Shown here: positions 26,801 to 37,300 of the stretch, piece after piece | Layout of the letters: each line of letters starts with the position of its first letter | Position numbering within the stretch: position 1 is the stretch's first letter | From: UBA4416 sp035439445 | Lineage (GTDB): Bacteria > Bacteroidota > Bacteroidia > B-17B0 > Aurantibacillaceae | NCBI GenBank assembly: GCA_035439445.1 | Contig: DAORKG010000017.1 | Location: 6,886-70,885, forward strand | Direction: 5' to 3' | Length of the DNA: 64,000 bases | The notes under the pieces: generated by a model | The model's input: the letters and a program-made list of their open reading frames with translations, nothing else | What the model was told of the DNA's origin: nothing | Database searches by the model: none | Translations under genes and position numbers: made by a program

Positions 26801-29154
26801 ATACAACAACTCCAAACCCAACTGCCAGTAATTCTGGTACTTTAACGTGTAATATTACAACCGTTAATTTAACAGGCACCGGTGGAGGAACATATTTATG
26901 GTCTGGACCAGGTATTGTTTCAGGAGGAACAACAGCAAATCCGATTATTAATTTACCCGGATGCTATAATCTAACCGTAACTTCAGCTAACGGATGTTCT
27001 GCTACAGCAACATCGTGTGTAACTCAAAACACAATCTCGCCATCTGTAACAGGAAGCGTAAGCGGCACTTTAACTTGTTCAAATACAACTGCTAATGTAA
27101 GTGCAAATACAATCGCTTCTCCCGTATCTTACAACTGGACAGGTGCAGGTATAATAGCAGGTGCAGGAACCGGAACTATTACTGTAAACAATCCGGGCAT
27201 CAAAAACTACACTGTTACAAACACCTCTAATGGATGTTTAATAACAGGAACTTTAAGTGTATTGCAAAATACAACATCTCCTATTGGATTAACAGCAGGC
27301 TCGAGTCAAACAATAACATGTTTTAGTCCTTCCGTTACATTAAATGGCAATATTTCAGCACCAGGAAATGCGCTATTCAATTGGAGCGGAGGAGCCGTAT
27401 GTGGTTCCCCAACAAATTCAGTAACATCAGCCTGTGCGCCTGGCACATACACCTTAACAGCAACTGATCCTCTTAATGGATGTATTGCGTCGTCAACCGT
27501 TCAGGTATTTGCTAATGCAGGTGTTCCAACAATCTCATCAAGTTCAAACGGTACACTAACATGTGTTAACATTAACGTAAACGCCATCGCAAATACAACT
27601 GTTTCTACTGTTAACTATTTATGGACGGGACCTGGTATCATTTCAGGAGCAAATAGTGCTACAGCTACAGTTAACCAACCTGGTAATTACTCAGTTACTG
27701 TAACCAACACGATTAGCGGTTGCTCTGCAAATTCATCAGTAATTATTACTCAAGATATAGTTGCTCCTACCCTAACTATCTCTATTTCTCCTGCAACTAT
27801 ATGTGCAGGGAATTCAAGTACATTATCAGCTACCGGAAGTTCTAATGTAAATTACAATTGGTTACCCGGATCTTTAAATGGTGCCATTCAAACCATCTCT
27901 CCTATTTCATCTACACAATATACTGCAACTGCCACAAACACTATTAATGGTTGTGTTACATCAGAAACAGTAGCATTGGTTGTAAACCCGTTACCGAACC
28001 TATCCATCTCAGGAAATACTTCTATTTGCAAAGGTTCATCAACTTCATTATTTGTTACAGGAGCTACTAGTTACACATGGGATTCCGGAGCAAATACATC
28101 AAGCATTAGTATTTCTCCAACTGTTACAACTTCATATTCTGTTTCAGGAGAAGATGCAAATGGATGTGTTGGTTCTTCTTTTACCTCAGTAAATATTGTA
28201 ACATCCAAAAACATTTCAGGTATTATTACAAGTACGGCAGGAACAACAACAGGAGATGTGACATTATATAAATATACAACTGGTTTAAGTATGTGGGATT
28301 CAGTAACAACAGTTCCTTTTTCGACATCTTATTCATTTAGTAACATAGATAGCGCTTTATATGTTGTAAGAGCAGTTCCAAGCGCTACAAACATTCAAGT
28401 TACATACGGAGATAGCGCCATTACATGGCAAAACGCAACTGTTATTAACCATGGATGCGCTAATAATTCAACCCAAAACATTAAACTCATTGCTTTAGCA
28501 AATTTCACAATGGGTCCTGGAGTTTTATCTGGTACGATAACAGAGGCACAAGGATTTGGCCATAGAACGAGCAGTGAATTTAAACCACTAGTGCCAGGAA
28601 CCCCTATTGGCGGGATTGTAGTTAAAGGAGGTAAAAACCCTGGAGGACAAATGTTTGTTCAAACATTAACGGACGCGAGTGGTCAATACACATTAACCGG
28701 ATTACCATTAAATACAGGAAGTGAAAGTTATTTTGTCTTCGTAGATATCCCAGGATTAGACACAAATGGAACATACCATATTGTAATTTCTTCGGGAAAT
28801 ACACAATACTCTGGATTAAATTTCACGGTTGATTCGGTATATATAAACCCTACTGGCAGTTTAACAACTATAAATACCGATGATTTGTTGCTAGAAAATA
28901 GTGTTTTTGTGTACCCAAATCCATCTAAAGATGTAATCTCCATAAAGTACGAGTTAACTAATTCAGCTGATGTATCAATTGATTTATTAAATATAATGGG
29001 AGAAAAAATTCAAGAAATTTTAACTACAGAACATCAGGTAAATGATAAATATAATTACTCTATTAATTTAAAAGATTACAGTTGTGGTATTTACTTTTTG
29101 AAATTTACAGTAAACAACAGTGAGAATTACATTAAAGTAATTAAAACTCAATAA
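23809..29154 (+). CDS. Giant T9SS-exported Ig-repeat surface protein 2 (adhesin-like)
   Basis: A 1781-residue secreted protein. Signal peptide 1-24 (..NIINAQ). Residues about 30-365 form propeller-type repeats ('VKKWNGSAWVAVGTG', 'VMKFNGSSWNSL'). An Ig-like segment and a SprB-type repeat follow (about 458-530, 'GGIAPYSYSWNTGATTSSI'), then more Ig-like strands. Eight Ig-like repeats of about 79 residues come next (about 684-1324), each with an 'LTC' near its start and usually an 'NGC' near its end. The module shared with genes 1 and 3 is at about 1466-1684, and the T9SS type A sorting domain at about 1695-1781 ('VFVYPNPSKDVISIKY'). The architecture suggests a long filamentous adhesin; the ligand is unknown. 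Confidence 0.88.
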   Translation: MKQLLRIAFFATGLIFSNNIINAQCSLDQVGAPNYSTTCILSDMAVSPNSNLLYTISYNTSVGGKFFLHSATTTSSWTPVASLSGSTSIKPVINVSKTGKVYIAIKDDNAGQVGKVFYESAGSFVQLGTAFSGSNKVSDLSMAFNSLGEEFVAYTDVTNGNKATVKKWNGSAWVAVGTGTVSAGAAYYNSLIIDKTDSPVLAFEDMSAGNKANVMKFNGSSWNSLTTLGTNPTNTKLKLGQNGDYYIGYTESTGNVVVQKYSGSWAPLGSPVSAMSFTANTFDLDLDPNDTPYFISQNNTSYYPVAYKYTGVPTWSNVIGGNISIVTSLNLNVGIDKTGTPYFFYVDQPGNNGLNVKTITSPISISSQPLSATKCNGQSGSFSVGTVGGVPTSYQWQTLSAGTFTNSSSPYTNATTSSLSFTANTSMNLDQLRCVVNVGCKNIISNTPTLTVSSPSIAASFTNPTCFNTNDGAITTTITGGIAPYSYSWNTGATTSSITSLYSNSYTLTVFDNASCSTSSAITLTSPPSISISFSGNMNICNGSSTTLTISTTGGTPGYTYNWTPGASLSSTTSSVVIATPGSSQTYNVSVTDALGCVATDTVMVNVNSTPSLTLSASSPSICSGNASNLTASGADTYFWMPGSMTVASPVVSPTTTTIYTVTGTNTLTSCSSTNTITVTVNPLPTVSAGPTRTLTCANTTTTLAGSSIGGITYSWTGPGIVSGSTTLNPTINAAGNYDLTVTSAQGCVAGPSPVTVFQDITPPSPTASSGGVLTCATTTIALTGGPATGVTYQWSGPAISGGTTSQNAIATAAGVYTLLVTNSSNGCTNTATTSVSQNTIAPSPTAATSGTLTCSTLTVSLSGNPSTGVSYLWTGPGVTGSPTTQNTTANAAGTYTLKVTSSINGCTNTAVTAVIQNTTAPTISSSVTNTLTCINNTVNAIATTTASPVTYNWTGTGIISGATTGTITTNTSGVKNYTVTNTVNGCSTSGTVSVSQNTTTPNPTASNSGTLTCNITTVNLTGTGGGTYLWSGPGIVSGGTTANPIINLPGCYNLTVTSANGCSATATSCVTQNTISPSVTGSVSGTLTCSNTTANVSANTIASPVSYNWTGAGIIAGAGTGTITVNNPGIKNYTVTNTSNGCLITGTLSVLQNTTSPIGLTAGSSQTITCFSPSVTLNGNISAPGNALFNWSGGAVCGSPTNSVTSACAPGTYTLTATDPLNGCIASSTVQVFANAGVPTISSSSNGTLTCVNINVNAIANTTVSTVNYLWTGPGIISGANSATATVNQPGNYSVTVTNTISGCSANSSVIITQDIVAPTLTISISPATICAGNSSTLSATGSSNVNYNWLPGSLNGAIQTISPISSTQYTATATNTINGCVTSETVALVVNPLPNLSISGNTSICKGSSTSLFVTGATSYTWDSGANTSSISISPTVTTSYSVSGEDANGCVGSSFTSVNIVTSKNISGIITSTAGTTTGDVTLYKYTTGLSMWDSVTTVPFSTSYSFSNIDSALYVVRAVPSATNIQVTYGDSAITWQNATVINHGCANNSTQNIKLIALANFTMGPGVLSGTITEAQGFGHRTSSEFKPLVPGTPIGGIVVKGGKNPGGQMFVQTLTDASGQYTLTGLPLNTGSESYFVFVDIPGLDTNGTYHIVISSGNTQYSGLNFTVDSVYINPTGSLTTINTDDLLLENSVFVYPNPSKDVISIKYELTNSADVSIDLLNIMGEKIQEILTTEHQVNDKYNYSINLKDYSCGIYFLKFTVNNSENYIKVIKTQ
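25860..27780 (+). repeat. Eight tandem coding repeats of about 237 bp (Ig-like domains)
   Basis: The 'LTC' marker (TTAACTTGT or variants) recurs near 25890, 26128, 26362, 26605, 26843, 27074, 27313 and 27553. Between markers each unit holds 'YxWTGPGI' and usually 'YTVTVTNxxNGC'. The units are diverged in DNA, so the array is old and not prone to simple slippage. Confidence 0.75.
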
Positions 29155-29175
29155 AAATCTATAAATAAATCTAAC

Positions 29176-29207
29176 AAAAAGCTCCTGATATTATACAGGG
29201 GTTTTTT
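29176..29207 (+). terminator. Terminator after surface protein 2
   Basis: AAAAAGCTCCTG / CAGGGGTTTTTT, stem of 12 with two G-U pairs and an 8-nt loop, then a T-run. The following 150 bases up to the next start are very AT-rich and hold only a weak -7 box (TATTTTTA, 29327-29334). Confidence 0.75.
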
Positions 29208-29359
29208 ATTTTATTGAGATTCTTAAAAATGATTTTTGCCAATTAATCGACTAAAAAAATTAGATTATCGATGAATTATATTCATAAATCGTTTATAAAA
29301 AAACTATATAGAATAAAAAAATTACATATTTTTACTAGTCTAATTATTTAAAACACAAG

Positions 29360-32300
29360 ATGAAAAAAATTATATTCGTCATTATTTCTCTCATAGGTCT
29401 AAAAACCTTACAATCTCAAACAACCATAACATTAGGTGCAGGAAGTTTTAGTTCAGGAACACAAGAGTCTTCTCCAATTAATATTTGGTATCGTTCACAT
29501 CACTGTCAGATTTTGTATACTGCAGCTGAGTTAAATGCCGCTGGTTGGTCTGGACAAGGACAGATTACTCAACTAGGATTCAATATAGTGTCATCTCCTA
29601 TATATGGCTTACCAAACTATACAATTAAACTAAAAAACACTTCTAACACGGATGTTTCTATTGATGATGCAACAGGATTAACTACGGTTTACAATTCTTC
29701 ATTATATAGCCCTACAAGTGGTGGATTTGAGCTATTGAATCTTACGAATACTCATATTTGGGACGGTTCAAGTAACTTGTTGGTTGATGTGTGTTTTGAT
29801 CAAGTTCCAAATTATAATGCATCAGGTGAAGTCAATATGTTTACATATTCTGGTACAGGACCAGAATATACATATGTTAGACAAGATGCTAGTCCTCAAT
29901 GCTCAGTTCCAACAAACACTAGCAATCCATTAACAAATCCAACTGCAAAACCTCAGTTACAATTAACAATGGTTTCATTGACTCCATGCTCTGGGCCTCC
30001 AAGCGCTGGTTTTGCAGTAAGTTCCAGTGCATTAGTATGTAAAAACACACCTTTCAATTTATCATTAGCAAATGCTACAATTGGCCAAGGAATTAGTTAT
30101 CAATGGCAACAATCAGCTGATGGCAGTATTTGGAATAATATTGGAAACAGTCAACCTGGATGGGGCTACTCTGTAAATACCATCTCTGATACTGTATACT
30201 ATAGATGTATAACTACCTGTAGTATTTCTGCCTTGTCAAACACTTCTACACCGGTTGTTGTAAATTTAAATCCAATAATGAACTGTTACTGTACTCCTTC
30301 TTCTTCATGGGATTGTAGTGGAGATAAGTTTTTCGATTTTTCATTTGCAAATTTAGTTGGGCAATCCAATAACTGTGACATTGGGGGGTATTCTGATTGG
30401 TCATCTGTTCCTTCCTCCGAAGTAAACATTAGTGCTGGTAACACCTATTCATTTAGCATAAACACATCAAATAGTGGCATTGCAGGTAATGCAGCGATGG
30501 GAGTTTGGATTGATTATAACCAAAATGCCATTTTTGATGCAAATGAATTCACTTCACTTGGATTTGGAGCTGCAGGGAGCTATTCTAATACTATAACAAT
30601 CCCTATCACTGCTGGTGGTACAGTTCGAATGCGTTTAAAATTAGATGCTAATTATGCTTATTCGGGAACAACTATTGATCCATGTAATAACAATAACTTT
30701 AGTTCTTATGGACAAATCTTAGATTATAAAGTAAACATTACATCTGCTCCCGCTTGCTCCGGTATTCCTGTTGCTGGAGACGCTATTTCTTCCCAAACAG
30801 CTGTTTGTAATGGCACTTCCTTTAATTTGGATTTAGTAAATAATGGAATTGTAAGCGGAATAAATTACCAATGGCAATTATCTACGGATGGCTCTAGCTG
30901 GAATCCCCTTGGTGCTATTCAAAACACAATACCTAATTCTATAACATCGCAATCAGTTACAACTTACTACAGATGTGAATTGACTTGTTTGAACAGTTCC
31001 TTAACAGCTGTATCTAATAGTGTAATGATATCTCAGAACTCACCTACAAATTGCTACTGCCCAGCTAACACTATTAACTGTGCTAATGGAGTGTCAATTA
31101 GCGATATTTCATTTGCAACAATGAGTGAAACCCTAACCTGTAATGGAAACGGCTACAATGATAATACACAAAGTAGTTCTCCAATTCCAGTTACTGCTGC
31201 TCAAACATATACTTTAAATACAACCATTAACAATTCTTTTGTAGACCCATGCCATGTTGGTTTTTGGATTGATTTCAACCAAAACGGTATTTTTGAAGTA
31301 AACGAATATACCTATGCAGGGAATGTTACAAATGGCCCATTATCATCAACAGTATCTATTCCATTTACTGCATCTGCCGGATATCTGAGAATGCGTGTTA
31401 AAATGGAAATGGACTATAATGTACCTCATGATTTATTTCCATGCACATCAAATGCATCAAGCGGGCAAACAGTGGATTATTTGTTAGATATCACACCGTC
31501 TCCATCTTGTACAGGAACTCCAAATGCAGGAGATGCTATTTCATCCAAAACCATTGCTTGTGCCAGCGATAAATTAACATTGGATTTAACTAATAATAGT
31601 CAAGTTAGTAATGCAATATATCTGTGGCAATCTTCTACTGATAATATCGCTTGGACAGATTTAGGGTCAGCTCAAAATTCGGTTCCATATTATGTTTCAT
31701 CTCAAACGTCAGCAACTTACTACAGATGTATCGTAGAATGTTTGAATAGTTCTTTATCTGATACTTCATCGGTTATATTTGTTGATGAAAATGCTCTTTT
31801 GAATTGCTATTGCGTTCCACCTCCTACAATCTGTGCAAATAATGATGTAATTACAAATGTATTATTTGAAACCATTAACAATGCTTCTTCGTGTGGAACG
31901 GATGGTTACGAAGATTTCACATCATCTGTTCCTTCAGCAACGATAGCAGCAGGTCAAACATATACTATTACAACTACCCTTGGTAATGATTTCTCACAAG
32001 ATGTTCAGGCCTGGATTGACTATAACCAAAATGGTTATTTTGAAAGTAATGAATACACCTATATTGGTCATTCTTCAGGTACGGGCATTTATGATATTTC
32101 CAGTACTATTAACATCCCTGTGACTGCAACGCCAGGTTTAACAAGAATGAGAATTAGAAATTACACAGGTTTTTTAACAGCTTACGATCCTTGTAATAAT
32201 CCATCAGGTGGTTTAAGAAGTACTCAACAAGTTTCAGGGGCTAATTCTTATGGAGAAACGGAAGATTACTTTGTTACTATTTTACCACCAGACTGTGGTT

Positions 32301-34273
32301 TGATAAATTTCCCTCCATCAATAAGTATAATGGGTAACAATGATATTTGTTTAGGTCAATCTACTAACATTTACTTTGGCAGTGCCTTACCTGCAGCTAC
32401 AGGTATTACATATCAATGGAAAGTATTTGACGGAACAAACTATGTTAATGAAGGAGCAGCAATAAATACACCAAGTATTACTGTAACACCAACAGCTAAC
32501 ACATCTTATTATTGTGAAATTTTATGTAATGGCTCTCCTGCTTTAATTTCAGACACAATATTTATAAATACACATACAATTACAGTTGCTCCAACATTTA
32601 CAAATCCACTATGTTATGGGCAGTGCAATGGTTCAATTGTTGTTAATGCTACAACTTCAATAGGTACATTATCTTATATATGGACTCCAAATACGTCGAC
32701 ATCAGATTTAGCAACAGGTTTATGTTCTGGAACATACACTGTAAATATTGCCAATACTGTTGGATGCTCAGTAACTGAAACCATTTCAATTGTTGACCCA
32801 ATTGCTATTTCAACAACAACTGCATCTACTGATGTAAGTTGTTATGGTTTAAGTAATGGATCGGCTTCTGTTACAGTTTCTGGGGGCACCTCTCCTTTAT
32901 CTTTTTCGTGGTCTCCATCAGGAGGAAATGGCTTAGTTGCTTCTAACCTAGCTCCGGGTACGTATACATTCCATATTCAGGATGGAAACAACTGTACTTT
33001 AGATCAACTAATTACAATCACACAACCTAGTGTGTTCTCAACATCAATTACAGCTTCAAGTTCATCAATCTGCGAACAATTAGAGGACACTTTAAAATCA
33101 ACAATTATAGGAGGTACAGCGCCATACAGTTATGATTGGATTGAATTGCCTTCTACTTCTGTTTCATCTAGTGCTGATTATACTTATACAACGGCTGTAG
33201 GAACTTTCTCTTACGCTTTACATGTGACTGATAATAATAACTGTTCAGCTAATAGTAATAGTGTAGCTATTACTGTAAATCCATCAAGTAACATTTCCGG
33301 TACTGTTTCTGTTTATCAAAACACAACAACACCGGTTCCAGGTTATGTAACTCTTTACAAATACAAACCATACTTTGTTCAATTTGATTCTATTACTAGC
33401 CAAAATATAGGTGCTGCAGGTGATTATAATTTTGTTTCGTTCACTGCGGGAACTTATATCATAAAAGCAACACCTTCTGCAACCAATATGCAAGTAGCGT
33501 ATGGTGATACGGCTGTAAACTGGAAAACTGCCAAACAAATTATACATGGTTGCGCTGTAAACGACATTCAAAACATTCAGGTTAAATTATTTCCTTCAAT
33601 TGGAAGCGGCCCAGGATCTCTTTCCGGAATAATCACTGAAACTCTTGGTTTTGGAGGTAGACCTTTTGGAAGTGCAAATAATGATGGAAGTGCATTTAAA
33701 CCAACCGTTCCGGGAACTCCAATTGGTGGCATAGTTGTTAAAGGTGGTAAAAATCCTGGAGGACAAATGTTTACTCAAACACTTACAGGTCCTATGGGTA
33801 GTCCAAATTGGGGTAAATATTCTATTAACAACCTTCCTTATGGAGACTATTTTATATTAGTAGATATTCCGGGCTTAGATACTAATAATACATATCATAT
33901 TAAAATTTCTCCAGGTAATGAGGTATTTACAAACTTAGATTTTACAGTAGATTCTATTCAGATTAATCCTCAATTTGCTACAGATGTTAGTGTTAAAGAC
34001 ATTAATTCGAAAGAGCATAAAATTAGTATTTTCCCTAATCCTGCAAATAATTATGTAACTATTCAATATTCTTTAAAAGAAACTTCATTAGTTAGTGTCG
34101 AATTATTTGATATACTTGGTAAATCAGTTAAAAAACTACTTTCTGAAACAAATCAAAACGCAGACTCCTATAAGTCTTCATGGAGTATTGATGATGTAAA
34201 ATCTGGCTTATACTTTATTAAGATTAACATAAACGGTATAGAAAGTACAAGTAAGCTTTCTATAACTAAATAA
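29360..34273 (+). CDS. Giant T9SS-exported GEVED/SprB surface protein 3
   Basis: A 1637-residue secreted protein. Signal peptide 1-19. An N-terminal beta-sandwich (about 20-210) is followed by Ig-like domains alternating with three GEVED-type domains (about 314-464, 567-714, 817-977). Each has a 'WIDYNQN' or 'WIDFNQN' strand and a closing motif that is canonical only in the last copy ('YGETEDYFVTI'; the others read GQILDY and GQTVDY). Two SprB repeats follow (about 1077-1224, 'GGTSPLSFSWSPSGG'). The shared module is at about 1311-1539 and the T9SS type A domain at about 1551-1637 ('ISIFPNPANNYVTIQY'). It is a likely surface adhesin, related to the two preceding proteins only through the C-terminal third. 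Confidence 0.87.
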   Translation: MKKIIFVIISLIGLKTLQSQTTITLGAGSFSSGTQESSPINIWYRSHHCQILYTAAELNAAGWSGQGQITQLGFNIVSSPIYGLPNYTIKLKNTSNTDVSIDDATGLTTVYNSSLYSPTSGGFELLNLTNTHIWDGSSNLLVDVCFDQVPNYNASGEVNMFTYSGTGPEYTYVRQDASPQCSVPTNTSNPLTNPTAKPQLQLTMVSLTPCSGPPSAGFAVSSSALVCKNTPFNLSLANATIGQGISYQWQQSADGSIWNNIGNSQPGWGYSVNTISDTVYYRCITTCSISALSNTSTPVVVNLNPIMNCYCTPSSSWDCSGDKFFDFSFANLVGQSNNCDIGGYSDWSSVPSSEVNISAGNTYSFSINTSNSGIAGNAAMGVWIDYNQNAIFDANEFTSLGFGAAGSYSNTITIPITAGGTVRMRLKLDANYAYSGTTIDPCNNNNFSSYGQILDYKVNITSAPACSGIPVAGDAISSQTAVCNGTSFNLDLVNNGIVSGINYQWQLSTDGSSWNPLGAIQNTIPNSITSQSVTTYYRCELTCLNSSLTAVSNSVMISQNSPTNCYCPANTINCANGVSISDISFATMSETLTCNGNGYNDNTQSSSPIPVTAAQTYTLNTTINNSFVDPCHVGFWIDFNQNGIFEVNEYTYAGNVTNGPLSSTVSIPFTASAGYLRMRVKMEMDYNVPHDLFPCTSNASSGQTVDYLLDITPSPSCTGTPNAGDAISSKTIACASDKLTLDLTNNSQVSNAIYLWQSSTDNIAWTDLGSAQNSVPYYVSSQTSATYYRCIVECLNSSLSDTSSVIFVDENALLNCYCVPPPTICANNDVITNVLFETINNASSCGTDGYEDFTSSVPSATIAAGQTYTITTTLGNDFSQDVQAWIDYNQNGYFESNEYTYIGHSSGTGIYDISSTINIPVTATPGLTRMRIRNYTGFLTAYDPCNNPSGGLRSTQQVSGANSYGETEDYFVTILPPDCGLINFPPSISIMGNNDICLGQSTNIYFGSALPAATGITYQWKVFDGTNYVNEGAAINTPSITVTPTANTSYYCEILCNGSPALISDTIFINTHTITVAPTFTNPLCYGQCNGSIVVNATTSIGTLSYIWTPNTSTSDLATGLCSGTYTVNIANTVGCSVTETISIVDPIAISTTTASTDVSCYGLSNGSASVTVSGGTSPLSFSWSPSGGNGLVASNLAPGTYTFHIQDGNNCTLDQLITITQPSVFSTSITASSSSICEQLEDTLKSTIIGGTAPYSYDWIELPSTSVSSSADYTYTTAVGTFSYALHVTDNNNCSANSNSVAITVNPSSNISGTVSVYQNTTTPVPGYVTLYKYKPYFVQFDSITSQNIGAAGDYNFVSFTAGTYIIKATPSATNMQVAYGDTAVNWKTAKQIIHGCAVNDIQNIQVKLFPSIGSGPGSLSGIITETLGFGGRPFGSANNDGSAFKPTVPGTPIGGIVVKGGKNPGGQMFTQTLTGPMGSPNWGKYSINNLPYGDYFILVDIPGLDTNNTYHIKISPGNEVFTNLDFTVDSIQINPQFATDVSVKDINSKEHKISIFPNPANNYVTIQYSLKETSLVSVELFDILGKSVKKLLSETNQNADSYKSSWSIDDVKSGLYFIKININGIESTSKLSITK

Positions 34274-34288
34274 TCACATTTTTTCATT

Positions 34289-34325
34289 AAAAAGGTCAAC
34301 TGTTAATACGCAGTTGGCCTTTTTT
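34289..34325 (+). terminator. Terminator after surface protein 3
   Basis: AAAGGTCAACTG / CAGTTGGCCTTT stem with one G-U pair, 8-nt loop TTAATACG, and a T-run. It lies about 16 bases past the stop codon. Confidence 0.85.
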
Positions 34326-34327
34326 AT

Positions 34328-34335
34328 TATATTTG
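34328..34335 (+). promoter_or_regulatory. -7 box of the SpoIIE sensor gene
   Basis: TATATTTG lies 9 nt from the ATG at 34345, so the mRNA leader would be only a few bases long. It immediately follows the preceding terminator. Confidence 0.7.
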
Positions 34336-34344
34336 GGTGACTAA

Positions 34345-37300
34345 ATGATTTTTATCAGAGGACATATTTGCATTCTTATTTTTCTTCTAGGGAGTACTTT
34401 GGGATTTTCCCAAACTTATAATTTCAAAAATTATAACACTGCGGATGGTCTTCCTCAATCTCAGGTTCTATGTATTTTTCAAGACCACAAAGGTTATATG
34501 TGGTTTGGAACTAATGCAGGGGGGGTAGGAAAATACGATGGAAATAAATTCTCCACAATATCAGAAAATGACGGATTAATTAATAATGTAGTTTTTTCAA
34601 TTGTAGAAAATCACAAAAACGAATTAGTATTTGGCACAAGTAAAGGACTTAGCGTTTATAATGGTTTCACGTATAAAAACTTTAATGAAAAAAATGGTTT
34701 ACAAAACAGTTGGGTATTTAAACTTCTTGCTGATGGTGATAAAATTTGGATAGGTACTCAAGAAGGTGTTTATATATTACAAAATGAAAAAATAAGACGT
34801 TTTGCTTTTGATCAGATATTAGATAAATCCTCCGTTTTTTCAATTTTCATAGATTCAAGAAAAAGAATATGGTTTTCTACTTTGAATGAAGGTGCTATAT
34901 GTTATGATCCATCAAATAATTCTTTTTTACACTTCAACAAAAATAATGGACTACAAGAAAATTTAGTATTTACCATAAATGAATCTGTTACACATGAAAT
35001 ATTAATTGGAACTGTTGGTGGAGTGAATATTATTGATTCAAAAAATAATGTTCGTATTTGCGATTATATACCAAGACAGTTCTATATAGGTTTCAGAAGT
35101 ATCTTAGTTACTGATAAAAAAGAACAATGGTTTGGTACGGCTTCTGATGGGTTATTTAAATACGAAAATAACTCTATAAAAAATTTTAATTTAAACAATG
35201 GCTTAACCTTCAATTCAATAATGTGTTTATTTCATGATAGAGAAGGAAATCTATGGATGGGCACAGACGGATCGGGTGTTTTTAAATATCAAAGTAATAA
35301 ATTCACATATTACACCAAACAAGATGGTTTTTCTGAAAACTATATTAATGCAGTTGCTCAGTCTAAAGACGGAGCATATTGGATAGCTCTCAGGAATAAT
35401 GGGTTAACCAGAATAGATAATGAGGGATTAAAAACCTACCGGTTTAAACGTGAAAAACCAAACGATCTTCCTGATGATGACGTTACAGCAATTCTCCCTC
35501 TAGAAGATGGTAGAATTCTTTTTGGGACAAGAGACGGCTTATGTATTTTCGAAAACAATCAATTTAAAACAATAAACGATTTCGATTTCAGACATAAATA
35601 TATTTTATCACTTTATAAAGACAGTAGGAATACTATATGGATAGGCACAAATGTTGGATTATACAAATACCAAAATGGAATTATATATGAAGTGAAACCT
35701 GTAAATGAGTTAAAGCAAGAAGGTCTTGAATTTCTAATGCTCTCCATTTCAGAAGATAAAGATGGTTCAATTTGGATAGGAACAGAGCATGGGATTATAA
35801 AATATGAGGACAAAGGAGTTACTATTTTTAACGATAAAAATAATTTTGTTAATAAACGTATTCTATCAATTGTAAAGGATGTTAACAAAAATCTATGGTT
35901 TGGAAGTGAGGAAGGTGTTTATCAATATGATTACAAGACATTTACAAAAATTTCTCAGAAAAATGGATTATCGTCAAACTCTGTGAATTTATTACAAATA
36001 GATAACAATAACCGTTTAATTATTGGGTTGAACACGGGAATTGACATTTTATCATTAGATGACTTCTACAAAGGAAAAATTACCGTTAAACATTTTGGCC
36101 AGGCCGATGGACTTCTAAATCTAGAATGTAATGGCAATGCTGTTTGCAAAGATAAAGATGGTCGTATTTTAATAGGAACTATAAGCGGTTTGGAAATTTA
36201 TGATCCTAAATTTGACAAAAAAAACACCATTGAAGCGTTAACCCACATTAGTAATGTAAAACTATTTTTCGGTCAAGAAGATGTTTTAAAATATTCTAAA
36301 GGAATTGATTCTACTTCATTGCTTCCAAAAAATCTTCAATTACCATTTAACAAAAACCATATCACATTTAACTTTATTGGAATTAGCTTAACAGCACCAG
36401 AGAAAGTAATGTACCAGTATAAATTGGAAGGACTTGATGATAATTGGACTCCGCCTACTTCAAAAACAGAAGCAACCTACTCTTCTTTACCTCCGGGTAA
36501 ATATAAATTCCTTGTAAAAGCGATGAATAATGATGGTTTATGGAATTCGCAACCCCTTAGCTATGAATTTATCATTTCGCCTCCATGGTATAACACTTGG
36601 TGGTTTTATACATTGTCTGTAATTTTATTAATCTTTGGAATATGGTTATATAACTTTTTACATACAAAAAAATTAATTGCCGATAAGCAAAAATTAGAAA
36701 AAACAGTTGATGAACGAACTCATGAATTACGTGAGGAAAAAGAAAAAGTAGAAAGCATCAATAAAGAAGTAATTCAACAAAAAACAATTATTGAGCATAA
36801 AAATATTGAAATTACAGACAGTATTAAATATGCTAAAAACATTCAGGAGGCATTACTACCTAGCTTAAACGAAATTGATAAGCTTTTTGCAAACAGTTTT
36901 GTGTTATATATGCCTAAAGACATTGTAAGTGGTGATTTTTACTGGTTTGCAAAAAATGGCAACACCCGTTTTATTGCCGCTGTGGATTGTACTGGGCATG
37001 GAGTTCCGGGAGCATTTATGAGTATTGTTGGTAATACATTACTTAATGAAATTGTAAATGAAAAGAAAATTACAGTACCTGGAGATATTTTATTAGAACT
37101 TCATAAAGGAGTAAAAATAGCATTAAACCAAAATGCTATGGAGTTTGAAAGACGTGACGGTATGGATATTACCTTATGTGCATTTACTGACGGCTCTAAT
37201 GAAGTTCAATATGCAGGAGCTAATCGTCCTTTATGGATATACAGAAAAGACCGTAATTATGAATTAGAAATTATTAAAGCTACTAAGTTTCCTATTGGTG

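Noticed and set aside
25860..27780. CRISPR-like regular spacing of repeats
   Set aside because: The period is about 237 bp, the units are coding and diverged, and no short identical direct repeats or cas genes exist in the window.
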